Source of the DNA: M55B112 sp040880545
Lineage (GTDB): Bacteria; Bacteroidota; Bacteroidia; Bacteroidales; GCA-2748055
Assembly (NCBI GenBank): GCA_040880545.1
Contig: JBBDIE010000054.1
Location: forward strand, 1 to 37,344
Direction of reading: 5' to 3'
DNA length: 37,344 nt
The position numbers were made by a program, and so were the translations under genes. Shown here in pieces: positions 26,206 to 34,433 of this stretch (positions within the stretch are counted from its first letter, which is position 1; every line of letters starts with the position of its first letter). The notes beneath the pieces were generated by a model, which worked only from the letters and a program-made list of their open reading frames with translations, made no database searches and was not told the DNA's origin.

Positions 26206-26283
26206 TAAATAATTCAAATTGAATTTATCCATTTATATGAACAATCATTGTCATTTCAAGTTCAATAACAAATAGACTTTCCT

Positions 26284-27288
26284 ATGAAAATTGCAGTTTT
26301 CTCATCAAAATCATACGATTCAGAATACCTGTCCAGAGAGGCTGAAAAATACAAATACACGATGGAGTATTTTGAGGTTGCCCTGGATAAGACAACAGCG
26401 AAGCTGGCCGCAGGATCTGATGCAGTTTGTGTATTTGTGAACGATAAATTAAACAGGGAATCTCTCCAGGTACTTTCAGAACTGAACATTGGACTGGTAG
26501 CGCTCAGGTGTGCCGGGTTCAATAATGTGGATCTGGAAGCAGCACAATCTCTGGGAATACGTGTTATGCGTGTCCCGGCCTACTCTCCGCACGCAGTTGC
26601 AGAACATACAGTGGCGCTTATTCTTACACTTAGCAGGAAAACCCATAAGGCTTACAATCGAGTCAGGGATGCCAATTTTTCCCTTGAAAGGTTTGTGGGA
26701 TTTGATCTGGAGAAAAAAACTGTAGGTGTGATCGGTACCGGAAAAATAGGACAGGTCTTTGCCGGAATCATGATGGGATTTAATTGCAATGTAGTGGCCT
26801 TCGATCCATACCCCAATGATGCGCTGAAAAAGAAGGGTGTTGAATATCTATCCAAAGAGGAAGTTTTTAAAAGATCAGATATTCTCTCATTACACTGTCC
26901 GTTAACACCTGAAACTTTCCAGATTGTAAACAAAGCAACATTGCAACTAATGAAAAAAGGTGCTATGCTGATCAACACAAGTCGTGGAAAGCTGATCAAT
27001 ACGGAAGATGCCATTGATGCATTAAGGGAAAAGCGGCTGGGTTATCTGGGAATTGACGTTTATGCTGAGGAAGAGAAACTGTTCTTCCGGGATCTTTCGG
27101 AACATATTATCGACGATGAAAAGATCATGCAACTTATGACCTATCCCAATGTACTTATAACTGCCCACCAGGCATTTCTGACCAGGGAGGCGCTTACTGA
27201 AATATCATCCACAACCATGGAGAATATTTCAGTATATTCGAAAGGTGAAAAGAGCGATAACGAGGTAACAGGCAGTATGGTTGTGTAA
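26284..27288 (+). CDS. ldhA: D-2-hydroxyacid (D-lactate) dehydrogenase
   Basis: This NAD-dependent dehydrogenase of 334 aa most likely reduces pyruvate to D-lactate. The Rossmann motif GTGKIG is at 151-156, followed by the NAD-ribose-binding Asp174. Catalytic residues are Arg234 (NTSRGKL), Glu263 (YAEEE) and His295 (TAHQAFL). The AEEEKLFFRD insertion and ITAHQAFLT ending match D-lactate dehydrogenase rather than phosphoglycerate dehydrogenase, and there is no C-terminal ACT domain. It stands divergent to the hydrogenase operon across a long regulatory region, so both routes for disposing of NADH may be controlled together (inference). Confidence 0.92.
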   Translation: MKIAVFSSKSYDSEYLSREAEKYKYTMEYFEVALDKTTAKLAAGSDAVCVFVNDKLNRESLQVLSELNIGLVALRCAGFNNVDLEAAQSLGIRVMRVPAYSPHAVAEHTVALILTLSRKTHKAYNRVRDANFSLERFVGFDLEKKTVGVIGTGKIGQVFAGIMMGFNCNVVAFDPYPNDALKKKGVEYLSKEEVFKRSDILSLHCPLTPETFQIVNKATLQLMKKGAMLINTSRGKLINTEDAIDALREKRLGYLGIDVYAEEEKLFFRDLSEHIIDDEKIMQLMTYPNVLITAHQAFLTREALTEISSTTMENISVYSKGEKSDNEVTGSMVV

Positions 27289-27352
27289 ACTCACAGTCAT
27301 GTAAGGGTAACTATCAGTCTGATTTACCATTTGATTACCAACTAGAATAACC

Positions 27353-27928
27353 ATGGAGAAGAAAAGATGCGATTGGTGTCTGGGTTCCGATCTTTACATG
27401 AATTACCACGACAATGAGTGGGGTGTTCCGGTGCACGATGATAAAGTTCATTTTGAATTTTTGGTACTCGAGTCGGCACAAGCCGGGCTAAGCTGGATCA
27501 CCATATTAAAGAGACGCGAACATTACAGGAGATTATACGATGATTTCAATGTGGAAAAAGTGGCCCGGTACGAAAACAGACGAATCGATATGATGCTGCA
27601 GGACCCTGGTATAATCCGGAACCGGAAAAAAATTGAAGCTTCGGTCAACAATGCACAGTGTTTCCTGGAAATTGTTGAAAAGTATGGCTCTTTCGATAAT
27701 TACACCTGGAATTTTACAGATGGAGAGGCGATCGTTAACCATTGGCGATCATTGGATGAAGTTCCGGCCAACACGTCACTTTCTAACCGGATCACCAAAG
27801 ATATGAAGCAGCACGGATTCAGATTTCTGGGTACAACCATCCTGTATGCCCATTTGCAGAGTATTGGAGTTGTGAATGACCACCTGGTTGATTGTTTCAG
27901 ACACCAGGAAGTGAATAGGGTCACTTAA
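27353..27928 (+). CDS. tag: DNA-3-methyladenine glycosylase I
   Basis: This base-excision repair enzyme removes 3-methyladenine from alkylated DNA. The 191-aa length is normal. The zinc site is visible: Cys6 (RCDWC) and His19 (YHDNEWG) at the N-terminus, His177 and Cys181 (DHLVDCF) at the C-terminus. The N-terminal signature CDWCLGSDLYMNYHDNEWGVP, with a Glu in it, matches the family's base-binding region, followed by FEFLVLESAQAGLSWITIL. Its end overlaps the convergent GroES-like gene by 8 bp (27921-27928). Confidence 0.95.
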   Translation: MEKKRCDWCLGSDLYMNYHDNEWGVPVHDDKVHFEFLVLESAQAGLSWITILKRREHYRRLYDDFNVEKVARYENRRIDMMLQDPGIIRNRKKIEASVNNAQCFLEIVEKYGSFDNYTWNFTDGEAIVNHWRSLDEVPANTSLSNRITKDMKQHGFRFLGTTILYAHLQSIGVVNDHLVDCFRHQEVNRVT

Positions 27929-28301
27929 ATAACTGGTCATCCCTGATCAAGAGTAATATCGCCGAATGGGGAATGATAACGTACTTCTCCTTATTAAATT
28001 CAATTTCATACCCGCTTTGCTGCAGGTATACTGCCAGGTCTCCCTCCCGGGGTTGCAGGGGTACATATTTAACCGTCTCTTTCACCTCCATCCAGGGGTC
28101 ATCCTCTGATATGGCAGGTATGGGGTAGCCCGGGCCCACCTTAATCACATATCCGCTGGTAATCTTTTCCTTTTCCTGAACACCCGGTGGCAGGTACAAT
28201 CCTGATTTTGTTTTATCCCGTTGGTTCTTGGGTTTAATAAGTACCCGGTCGCCAACCATGATGAATTTCTTAAGGTCTTTTTCGTCTATCTGAAGATCCA
28301 T
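27921..28301 (-). CDS. Orphan GroES/Cpn10-like protein
   Basis: The 126-aa protein resembles co-chaperonin 10: GDRVLIKP near residue 17, TKSGLYLPPGVQEKEK (the mobile-loop region), SGYVIKVGPG, EGDLAVYLQQSGYEIEFNKEKYVIIPHSAILLLI. It is longer than true GroES (about 95 aa) because of an insertion (PIPAISEDDPWMEVKETVKYVPLQP) and a charged N-terminal extension. There is no groEL beside it. It may be a divergent co-chaperonin or a protein that borrowed the fold; the mobile-loop IVL motif that binds GroEL is not evident. Confidence 0.8.
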   Translation of the reverse strand: MDLQIDEKDLKKFIMVGDRVLIKPKNQRDKTKSGLYLPPGVQEKEKITSGYVIKVGPGYPIPAISEDDPWMEVKETVKYVPLQPREGDLAVYLQQSGYEIEFNKEKYVIIPHSAILLLIRDDQLFK

Positions 28302-28314
28302 TGCAGGTTTTTTA

Positions 28315-28322
28315 CAAAGGTA
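28315..28322 (-). promoter_or_regulatory. Candidate -7 box for the GroES-like gene
   Basis: TACCTTTG on the minus strand fits TAnnTTTG and lies 13 bases before the ATG, implying a leader of under ten bases. No -33 TTTG was seen at the right spacing. Confidence 0.4.
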
Positions 28323-28327
28323 ATGAT

Positions 28328-29401
28328 TCAGTGAATTTGATTTATTGTTCTGGCTGTAACACCTTCAAAGGTCATCTTAACAGGAAGAATTCTGCCATTC
28401 TCATCAAACCGCAGCCTCTCTATGCATGTGACCCTGTGATCCCTCCCTTCATTGGGAACCGGCCGGCGATGGTAAATGATATACCATTCATCGGTTCCTG
28501 GAATATACAGAACTGAATGGTGGCCGGCACCGGTGGCAATCTGCGGATCCTTTTCAAGGATAACTCCCTGCTTTTCAAATGGCCCGGTTACAGAACCTGA
28601 TGTCCCATAGGCCACTCGGTAAGTCTCATCTCCCCAGTTCCCCTCAGACCACATCATATAATACGTGCCATTTTTCCTGAAAACAAAAGGTCCCTCCACA
28701 TAACCTTCTGGGGTGACCTCCTTCACGAGTTCGCCGGTGTCAAACGGAATCAGTGCTGTAAAATCATCGTTTAGTATTCCAATATTACAACGGCCCCATC
28801 CACCGTAATAAATGTAATACACATCCCCATCCCTGAAAACATACTGGTCAATCGGCTGGGCGCCATTGAATACCTCCCCGATAAGCGGCCCGCCAATGTG
28901 GTCCCTATAAGGCCCACCCGGTTCGTTGGCAACCGCCACCCCAATACCTCCCGTCATATCTTCCGGGTGCCGCGAAGGGTCAAACCACCTACTCTCAGGT
29001 GTCTGAAGATCATTGGCAGCGAAAAAAAGGTAATAACTACCATCTTTCAGTACCGCACAAGGTGCCCACATGGCCGAATCTGCCCACCGAATAATTGATG
29101 TGTCAATGATACGTTCATGTTTCTCCCAGTTAACCAGGTCATGGGATGAAAATGCATCTAAAAACACCTGTTTGCTGAACTCATCTGAAAAGGTGGGAAA
29201 TATCCAATAGATGGAATCGAAAAGCGCTATTTCAGGATCGGCATACCATCCGGGAAACAATGGATTTCCTGAATAGACCGGTTCCTGATCATAACCCTTA
29301 TACAACTTGATCAGTAATATGAACAGCAACAGGAACAATCCTGCTGACAGGATTACCGGAAGTTTTCTTTTTCTTTTTCTCATTGAAACCATACTTATCA
29401 T
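28328..29401 (-). CDS. Glycoside hydrolase family 43-like protein
   Basis: A five-bladed propeller hydrolase acting on arabinose- or xylose-containing glycans is likely. The N-terminus has a basic stretch (RKRKRKL) and one hydrophobic segment (about 15-31), so it is exported or membrane anchored. Catalytic-type residues: Asp55 in GWYADPEIA (base), an Asp in AQPIDQYVF (pKa modulator) and a Glu in YVEGPFVFRKNGTYY (acid). These match GH43. Downstream HHSVLYIPGTDEWYIIYHRRP is also family-typical. Start codons at 29401, 29392 and 29383 are all possible. No SusC/SusD pair is adjacent, so this is not an obvious polysaccharide utilisation locus. The substrate cannot be set by eye. Confidence 0.88.
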   Translation of the reverse strand: MISMVSMRKRKRKLPVILSAGLFLLLFILLIKLYKGYDQEPVYSGNPLFPGWYADPEIALFDSIYWIFPTFSDEFSKQVFLDAFSSHDLVNWEKHERIIDTSIIRWADSAMWAPCAVLKDGSYYLFFAANDLQTPESRWFDPSRHPEDMTGGIGVAVANEPGGPYRDHIGGPLIGEVFNGAQPIDQYVFRDGDVYYIYYGGWGRCNIGILNDDFTALIPFDTGELVKEVTPEGYVEGPFVFRKNGTYYMMWSEGNWGDETYRVAYGTSGSVTGPFEKQGVILEKDPQIATGAGHHSVLYIPGTDEWYIIYHRRPVPNEGRDHRVTCIERLRFDENGRILPVKMTFEGVTARTINQIH

Positions 29402-29486
29402 TTTCAGGCTGAAGAAATCACTCGATTACGATACGCGAATTAACCCGGGATGTTACACCCGGCGATTGTAGCAACCCGGTGCAAAA

Positions 29487-30239
29487 TTAAAAATTTAGTC
29501 TCTCTTTTAATAACTGCATTCCGCTTCTGCTCACCGGCACCTTTGCACCACCTTTCAGACTAAGTATAAAATTGGACTTCTCGTAAGGCTCAATGCGATC
29601 GATAGATTGGATATTAACTATGTATGACCTGTGTACCCTGATGAATAGTTCAGTGTCCAGATGATTTTCAAAGTATTTCATTGTCTGTTGCTTTAAAAAC
29701 CGCTCCCCACTTGTATAGATCATCACATAATCATCCTGTGCTTCAAGGTATTCGATCTTATCGGTCCCAATCACATGAATTTTTCCTCCTTTCCTGATAA
29801 CAACCCGGCGAATAATCTCTTCACTCTCTTCTATATGCTTACGAATTCTCGTAAGTGAATCTACACCGGTATCTGCTCTTTCAATTCTGTCAAACAATTT
29901 ATTCAAAGCTTCCGCAAACCGTTCTTTGGAAAATGGTTTCAAAAGATAATCCACCGCGTTCTGCTCAAAAGCCTTTATTGCAAACTGATCATAGGCAGTG
30001 GTGAATATGATTTCAGGCTTATAATCCAGCAACTCCAACATTTCAAACCCGGTCAGTTTCGGCATCTGTACATCCAGAAATATTACGTCTGGGTGAATTT
30101 CATTAATGGCTTTTATACCAGAAAATCCATTGTCATATTCACCCAGGATTTCGATACTGTTATAGGAAGAAAGATACCCCGTCACAAGGTCTCTTGCTGG
30201 TTTTTCATCTTCAATTATAATGGCAGAAATCAGTTTCAT
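29487..30239 (-). CDS. LytTR-family response regulator
   Basis: A 250-aa transcription regulator with an N-terminal receiver domain (acidic pocket Glu10-Asp11, phospho-acceptor Asp56 in FLDVQMP, Thr80, Lys101 in LLKPF) and a C-terminal LytTR DNA-binding domain (about 145-250; YLEAQDDYVMIYTSGERFL, FIRVHRSYIVNI). It is the partner of the histidine kinase, whose stop overlaps its start (TAATG), which suggests translational coupling. It belongs to the three-gene liaF-like/kinase/regulator unit. Confidence 0.96.
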   Translation of the reverse strand: MKLISAIIIEDEKPARDLVTGYLSSYNSIEILGEYDNGFSGIKAINEIHPDVIFLDVQMPKLTGFEMLELLDYKPEIIFTTAYDQFAIKAFEQNAVDYLLKPFSKERFAEALNKLFDRIERADTGVDSLTRIRKHIEESEEIIRRVVIRKGGKIHVIGTDKIEYLEAQDDYVMIYTSGERFLKQQTMKYFENHLDTELFIRVHRSYIVNIQSIDRIEPYEKSNFILSLKGGAKVPVSRSGMQLLKERLNF

Positions 30240-31300
30240 TACACGTTTATTTTTTCATGAGGAATATATAAAGTTACCGTAAATATCCCATCGTTAACAC
30301 TATGAATCATTTTCCCCTTGCCGTCGTAAGCCAGCCTGATTCTTTCTGCCACGTTCTGGTGCCCCACTCCGGTGCCTCTTTGCGATGGCTGTTCCGGGTC
30401 AAATTCATTTTTCAGTTCAATCTGAAGAAAACCTTCAGATAGCTTACAGTATAATTCAATTGTTACAGGTTCCAGGCTCTCATATACGCCGTGTTTAATT
30501 GCATTTTCAACCAAAGGTTGTAAAATCATCGTTGGAACAAGCACTTCCTTGCATGCTGCTGTTGTCTGCATCCGGTATTGAAGTTTCTCCCCAAACCTGA
30601 TCTGTTCAATTGAAAGATAATCTTTAAGTCTGACAATCTCTTCCTCAAGAGAAACATATTCATTTTCACGATGTTTTAGTGAATATCTGAGAAAGTCCGA
30701 CAACCGTATGATCATCTCTCTGGCCTTCTCTGGGTTACTGTTAATCAGTGAAGATATTGAATTGAGTGAGTTAAAAAGAAAATGGGGATTGATTTGCGAC
30801 TTCAGCATATTCAGCTCTGTCTCTTTTACCAGCGTTCGGAGCTTCTCTTCAGCCTGGGCTCGTTCCTGCAGATTTCTGGCGTAAGAAACCAGGTAGTAAA
30901 TCAACACCATCACCAGACCTGCCATCACACCAACAAAGCCTCTCCAGAATATAGAGTCAGTAAGATAATCTACGTATCCGGGCGTTGAACTGAACATCGC
31001 ACTTAATATACCAACAGTGGTAAATAACCATGCTAAAATGACAACTGACCCGGCTATCACATGGGTGGCAACCGAGTAAAAAAGGGCATCCTTTCTGAAG
31101 GGAATATATCTTATGGGGTACCATATGATCAAACCAACGATTCCCAGCAACATATTTCCTGTTATTGATTCTGTGATGGAAACAGTAAAAGGGAAATTAG
31201 TTGCAAACAGTAGAATGATCATATTGATCAGAGCCATTGTCAACCAAACCAAGCAATAAATTATCAGTGCCCTTCTCTGACTTGTAAACGGATGGACCAT
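30239..31300 (-). CDS. LytS/YehU-type sensor histidine kinase
   Basis: The 353-aa membrane kinase has about four transmembrane helices in the first 145 residues, a short coiled region (NLQERAQAEEKLRTLVKETELN), and the His_kinase domain with phospho-acceptor His in QINPHFLFNSLNSI. The ATP-binding N box is LQPLVENAIKHG. No PAS or periplasmic sensor domain is present, so the membrane segments or the adjacent LiaF-like protein probably sense the signal. The gene starts 4 bp after the LiaF-like gene and overlaps the regulator gene. Confidence 0.95.
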   Translation of the reverse strand: MVHPFTSQRRALIIYCLVWLTMALINMIILLFATNFPFTVSITESITGNMLLGIVGLIIWYPIRYIPFRKDALFYSVATHVIAGSVVILAWLFTTVGILSAMFSSTPGYVDYLTDSIFWRGFVGVMAGLVMVLIYYLVSYARNLQERAQAEEKLRTLVKETELNMLKSQINPHFLFNSLNSISSLINSNPEKAREMIIRLSDFLRYSLKHRENEYVSLEEEIVRLKDYLSIEQIRFGEKLQYRMQTTAACKEVLVPTMILQPLVENAIKHGVYESLEPVTIELYCKLSEGFLQIELKNEFDPEQPSQRGTGVGHQNVAERIRLAYDGKGKMIHSVNDGIFTVTLYIPHEKINV

Positions 31301-31304
31301 TCCT

Positions 31305-32018
31305 CTAAATATTCGTTATCTCTCCGCCTCCGAATATGGTTACTCCCCGAATAATCAATCTCCTGCTTGAATCCGGCACCACAATAGAGCGTTGTCGCTT
31401 ATCTGAGAAGCCTCCGAATACAGCAGTAATCTCAATTTTTATATCCCAGTCTTCCGGAACAATAAATTTTGAACCACCGAAAATCATGGTTACATCCAGA
31501 TAATTGACACCTTCAGACAATATGACTTTTCGTAAATCATATTTTGATCCTCCGAAAATATTGGTAATCTTTCCACCTTTAAAGTTTTCGGAATACAGTG
31601 ACTTTTCCGACCCTCCGAATACAGCTACATCATCCAGAACATCTTCCCCCGATTTGAATTCCCTGTTTATATTGGTGTGCCTGCCCTTTCCGAATATGAC
31701 CAATAGACCAACCAGAATGAGTATGGATGGCCAGAAAAGATTTCTCCAGTATCCGGGAAGATCCATAAATTTCGGTAACATAAAGAAAACTCCTATGGCA
31801 AGTAAAATATAGCCCGTAGATTTACTGTCATGCCCGGATATGAAGACAACCCCCAAAATAATCAACACCATTTGCCAGCTAAAGATAATCCCACGCATGT
31901 TCCATGGCACAGCATCAACAATTTCAGCCAAAACGGCAATACCTAACAGGACAAGGATAATTCCCAGTAACAGATGTGCCCGGGTATTTTTTTTATAGTT
32001 CATCTCCTTTTTTTCCAT
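31305..32018 (-). CDS. LiaF-like membrane protein
   Basis: The 237-aa protein has an N-terminal part with about four hydrophobic helices (residues 15-110, DUF5668-like) and a C-terminal beta-rich LiaF-type domain made of repeating strands. Five FGG turns recur (VFGGSEK, IFGGSKY, IFGGSKF, VFGGFSD, IFGGGEI), consistent with a right-handed beta-helix. In Firmicutes, LiaF restrains the LiaS kinase during cell-envelope stress. Here it precedes a LytS-type kinase and LytTR regulator by 4 bp, so an analogous sensing role is inferred, with a different class of kinase and regulator. It has its own promoter upstream. Confidence 0.85.
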   Translation of the reverse strand: MEKKEMNYKKNTRAHLLLGIILVLLGIAVLAEIVDAVPWNMRGIIFSWQMVLIILGVVFISGHDSKSTGYILLAIGVFFMLPKFMDLPGYWRNLFWPSILILVGLLVIFGKGRHTNINREFKSGEDVLDDVAVFGGSEKSLYSENFKGGKITNIFGGSKYDLRKVILSEGVNYLDVTMIFGGSKFIVPEDWDIKIEITAVFGGFSDKRQRSIVVPDSSRRLIIRGVTIFGGGEITNI

Positions 32019-32043
32019 GATCGTAATCAGCTATTCTTTGGGT

Positions 32044-32073
32044 CAAAAATAACAGTTCCTGAACAGATCCAAA
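32044..32073 (-). promoter_or_regulatory. Promoter of the liaF-like/kinase/regulator operon
   Basis: Minus strand TTTG (32073-32070), 18 bases, then TATTTTTG (32051-32044), 26 bases before the ATG. Both boxes match the Bacteroidota consensus; spacing is one base short of the usual range. Confidence 0.6.
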
Positions 32074-32160
32074 ATACTAAATCGGTAAGCCGTTGAGAAT
32101 TATCGGTAAATGACCCTTCCTTAGGTTGATCATTAACCAATACCGGTTTTCCAAAAAGGT

Positions 32161-33300
32161 CTAATCATCTGCAAAATAGCGCCCCAATTCACCTATGATC
32201 GCCTTCCTGAGAGTAAGTATATCCACCGCACCTTCATGACTGAATAACACTGTACCACCAGGTTTAATTAACAAAGTAAAAGGAAGGGAACCCTGCCATC
32301 CATGATCAATAATATCAACCGCATCATAAGATGTACCACCTGTCCACAGATAATTGGTAACTGCAGCATTCTTATCGGTTAAAAACTGGAGTACGTTTTC
32401 TTCGTTTCCCGGCCTGTCCATACTAATACTTACAAAGTCTAATCCCCTGCCGTTATACATTCGATATGTTTCAACTAGATCCGGAAACTCGATAATACAT
32501 GGACCACAATAAGTTGCCCATACATTTACAAGTAACAGGTTTTCGCTATTGTTGACCAGTAATTCTTCAAGGTTTTCCCTTTCACCATAGTCCAGCACAA
32601 CTTTCTCATTGTCCCAGTCCTCAATCAGTTGTTTGGTCCAGGCATCCTTCCATGGCCATTTAACTGAACAACCAAAAGTTTTGGTCGTCTCTACAAGAAC
32701 CGGTTCTCCGTTCAGAAGTGCATTAATTGCATTCCTGGTATCCTTTGTACCCGGCTTCTCGTATGGACTTTCCATGTCATCAATACGACCACGGTATCTT
32801 AACTTCCTTTCTTTGTCAAAAATAAATACATGGGGTGTTGCAACCGGGCCGAACCTGACAGAAGTTTCACTTGTTTCTCCATCAAAAAGGTAGGGAAATT
32901 CCAACCCCAGATCCTTTGCCCTGATTTTCATCGCCTCAAATGAATCGTCGAGATCAGAATAACCGCATTCTGCCAGACTTAATGCCTCGTTGCTGTTCGG
33001 AGAAATTGCAACAAACCCCACTCCCTTGCTACTGAAATCTCTATAAAGGTTTAAGATACGCTGTTCATATGCTTGTGCCGTCGGACAATGATTACATGTA
33101 AATATCATGACCAGCATATCATAATCTCTGAAATCTTCCGGTGTATAGATTTTGTCATCTGTCCCGGGCAATGAAAACCATGGCATATCCGCACCAATAG
33201 CTAATTGCTCAACTATCGGATCTGTTTCCTGTTGACCTGCCATGGATAATGGCATCAAAAGACTTATGGCTAATAATAATGTTATATTTTTCATATTCAT
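32161..33300 (-). CDS. Secreted protein with two thioredoxin-fold domains
   Basis: The frame is open to 33327, but the ATGs at 33300 or 33294 give a clean signal peptide (MKNITLLLAISLLMPLSMAGQ); using 33300 the protein is 379 aa. The N-terminal half is an AhpC/TSA-like domain with CNHC at 69-72 (TCNHCPTAQAYE) and a cis-Pro region TPHVFIF. The C-terminal half is a TlpA-like thioredoxin with CGPC at 265-268 (VWATYCGPCIIEFPDL). Two active thioredoxin folds in one periplasmic chain point to thiol-disulfide or peroxide chemistry in the envelope; the partner is unknown. It has a good promoter and appears monocistronic. Confidence 0.85.
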   Translation of the reverse strand: MNMKNITLLLAISLLMPLSMAGQQETDPIVEQLAIGADMPWFSLPGTDDKIYTPEDFRDYDMLVMIFTCNHCPTAQAYEQRILNLYRDFSSKGVGFVAISPNSNEALSLAECGYSDLDDSFEAMKIRAKDLGLEFPYLFDGETSETSVRFGPVATPHVFIFDKERKLRYRGRIDDMESPYEKPGTKDTRNAINALLNGEPVLVETTKTFGCSVKWPWKDAWTKQLIEDWDNEKVVLDYGERENLEELLVNNSENLLLVNVWATYCGPCIIEFPDLVETYRMYNGRGLDFVSISMDRPGNEENVLQFLTDKNAAVTNYLWTGGTSYDAVDIIDHGWQGSLPFTLLIKPGGTVLFSHEGAVDILTLRKAIIGELGRYFADD

Positions 33301-33324
33301 AGGTTTTTTCAACATAAAGAAATG

Positions 33325-33359
33325 CAAAATTATTTAAGAGTTCAAGTAAGTGCGTCAAA
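33325..33359 (-). promoter_or_regulatory. Promoter of the double-thioredoxin gene
   Basis: Minus strand TTTG (33359-33356), 23 bases, then TAATTTTG (33332-33325). The predicted start near 33318 falls after the frame's first ATG (33327), supporting the start at 33300 or 33294. Confidence 0.6.
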
Positions 33360-33391
33360 AAGAAGTCCGCGAATCGGGAAAGAAATAGACA

Positions 33392-33410
33392 AACAGGTTT
33401 AGTACCTGTT
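33392..33410 (-). terminator. Hairpin over the porP-like stop codon
   Basis: AACAGGT (33392-33398) pairs with ACCTGTT (33404-33410), and the stop codon lies in the 5-nt loop. A moderately T-rich stretch follows on the minus strand. It may be the terminator of the surface cluster. Confidence 0.4.
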
Positions 33411-34379
33411 CAGCCAACGATATCTTCGGGCATTGTCGCCAAATTTCGCGGCAAAAATGAATTCATGCGTGCCATAACTGTGCTTCATGATACTACCTAC
33501 CGAAACATCAAATGCATAGCCGAACATCAGGTTTTCTATTCTTAATCCCGCCAAAACGATTATGGCATTTCCTGTTCTGTATGTTGCCCCTCCCCAATAA
33601 GTCTGATCATAATAAAGTTTTAAACTGAAATCACTCTGGAATGCACCATTATCAGACATTTTTATCAGTGTTGAGGGTGTTAGCACAAGCATGTCATTGA
33701 TCGGATAATCATAACCGGCCAGCAGGTAATAATTACGTTCCTGCCTGTATTGGTCATAACCGGTATCACCCAGTTTAATAACCGATTCCAGCAGCTGATC
33801 AGACGAAAATCCAATGTAATAATCGGGTGTGTCATAATATATCCCAATATCAGCATCCGGAATAAATGCAGTCCCCCTTGCGTTGATCCAAATATTATCA
33901 TCATAGTCTTCCAGAACAATCTTGTCGTCATTTAATCTTAGTTGAAATGCTGTTAATGATACCCCGAATGATAGCTGTGAATTCCTGATAAACAGATGAT
34001 ACGCATAGGACGCTTTGATACCTGTCTTCTCCACAGCACCATTCCTGTCGGTGTAAACATGACCACCTATCCCAACTTTCCCGCTACGTGAACTATACCT
34101 TTGCCTCTTCCGGATGGAAGATGATTTGGATATATAACTTTTCCTGAGTAACCTGGTTTGGTAACTCAATGCGTACGTACCTGGTGCGTCCTTAAATCCG
34201 ATCCACTGTTCCCTGGCTGTCAGATTAAATGCAGTATAACCCTCCGATCCGGCAACAGCTGGATTGATTAGGAAGCCATTCAGCATGTACTGACTATTTA
34301 AAGGTACCTGTTGCGCATTGATTTGTAATAAATGTATCAATGCAAACAACAGACAAATAATCCAACGTCGTAACTGCAT
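33399..34379 (-). CDS. PorP/SprF family outer-membrane protein
   Basis: A 326-aa outer-membrane beta-barrel of the PorP/SprF family, which works with type IX secretion to export or attach partner adhesins. It has a signal peptide (ending near INAQ, residue 22), then the family signature QYMLNGFLINPAVAGSEGYTAFNLTAREQWIGFKDAPGT, with the typical alternating barrel strands and an aromatic C-terminus (RRYRWLNRY). Genes of this family usually sit beside a large adhesin bearing a CHU_C domain, and here a CHU_C protein gene lies 54 bp upstream on the same strand. Confidence 0.93.
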   Translation of the reverse strand: MQLRRWIICLLFALIHLLQINAQQVPLNSQYMLNGFLINPAVAGSEGYTAFNLTAREQWIGFKDAPGTYALSYQTRLLRKSYISKSSSIRKRQRYSSRSGKVGIGGHVYTDRNGAVEKTGIKASYAYHLFIRNSQLSFGVSLTAFQLRLNDDKIVLEDYDDNIWINARGTAFIPDADIGIYYDTPDYYIGFSSDQLLESVIKLGDTGYDQYRQERNYYLLAGYDYPINDMLVLTPSTLIKMSDNGAFQSDFSLKLYYDQTYWGGATYRTGNAIIVLAGLRIENLMFGYAFDVSVGSIMKHSYGTHEFIFAAKFGDNARRYRWLNRY

Positions 34380-34433
34380 CCCTATTTCTTGCTAAAAATA
34401 ATTTCTACCATTTATACTTCCAGCTTTAATCGC

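Larger units (their letters stand above)
25511..26283. other. Long intergenic region between hydrogenase operon and ldhA
   Basis: This 773-bp region separates the divergent hydrogenase operon and hydroxyacid dehydrogenase gene. It holds two 18-bp direct repeats and a palindrome (25820-25945), and the full mobile repeat (26021-26205). One minus-strand -7 match, TATCTTTG (25955-25948), lies 438 bases before hndB and has no -33 partner. Nothing was recognised in 25511-25800. Short frames here are not credible genes. Confidence 0.6.

Noticed and set aside
29440..29486. CCGGG/CCCGG hairpin and TAATTTTG box between the regulator and GH43 genes
   Set aside because: The hairpin lacks a T-run and the box lacks a -33 partner; too weak to list as terminator or promoter.
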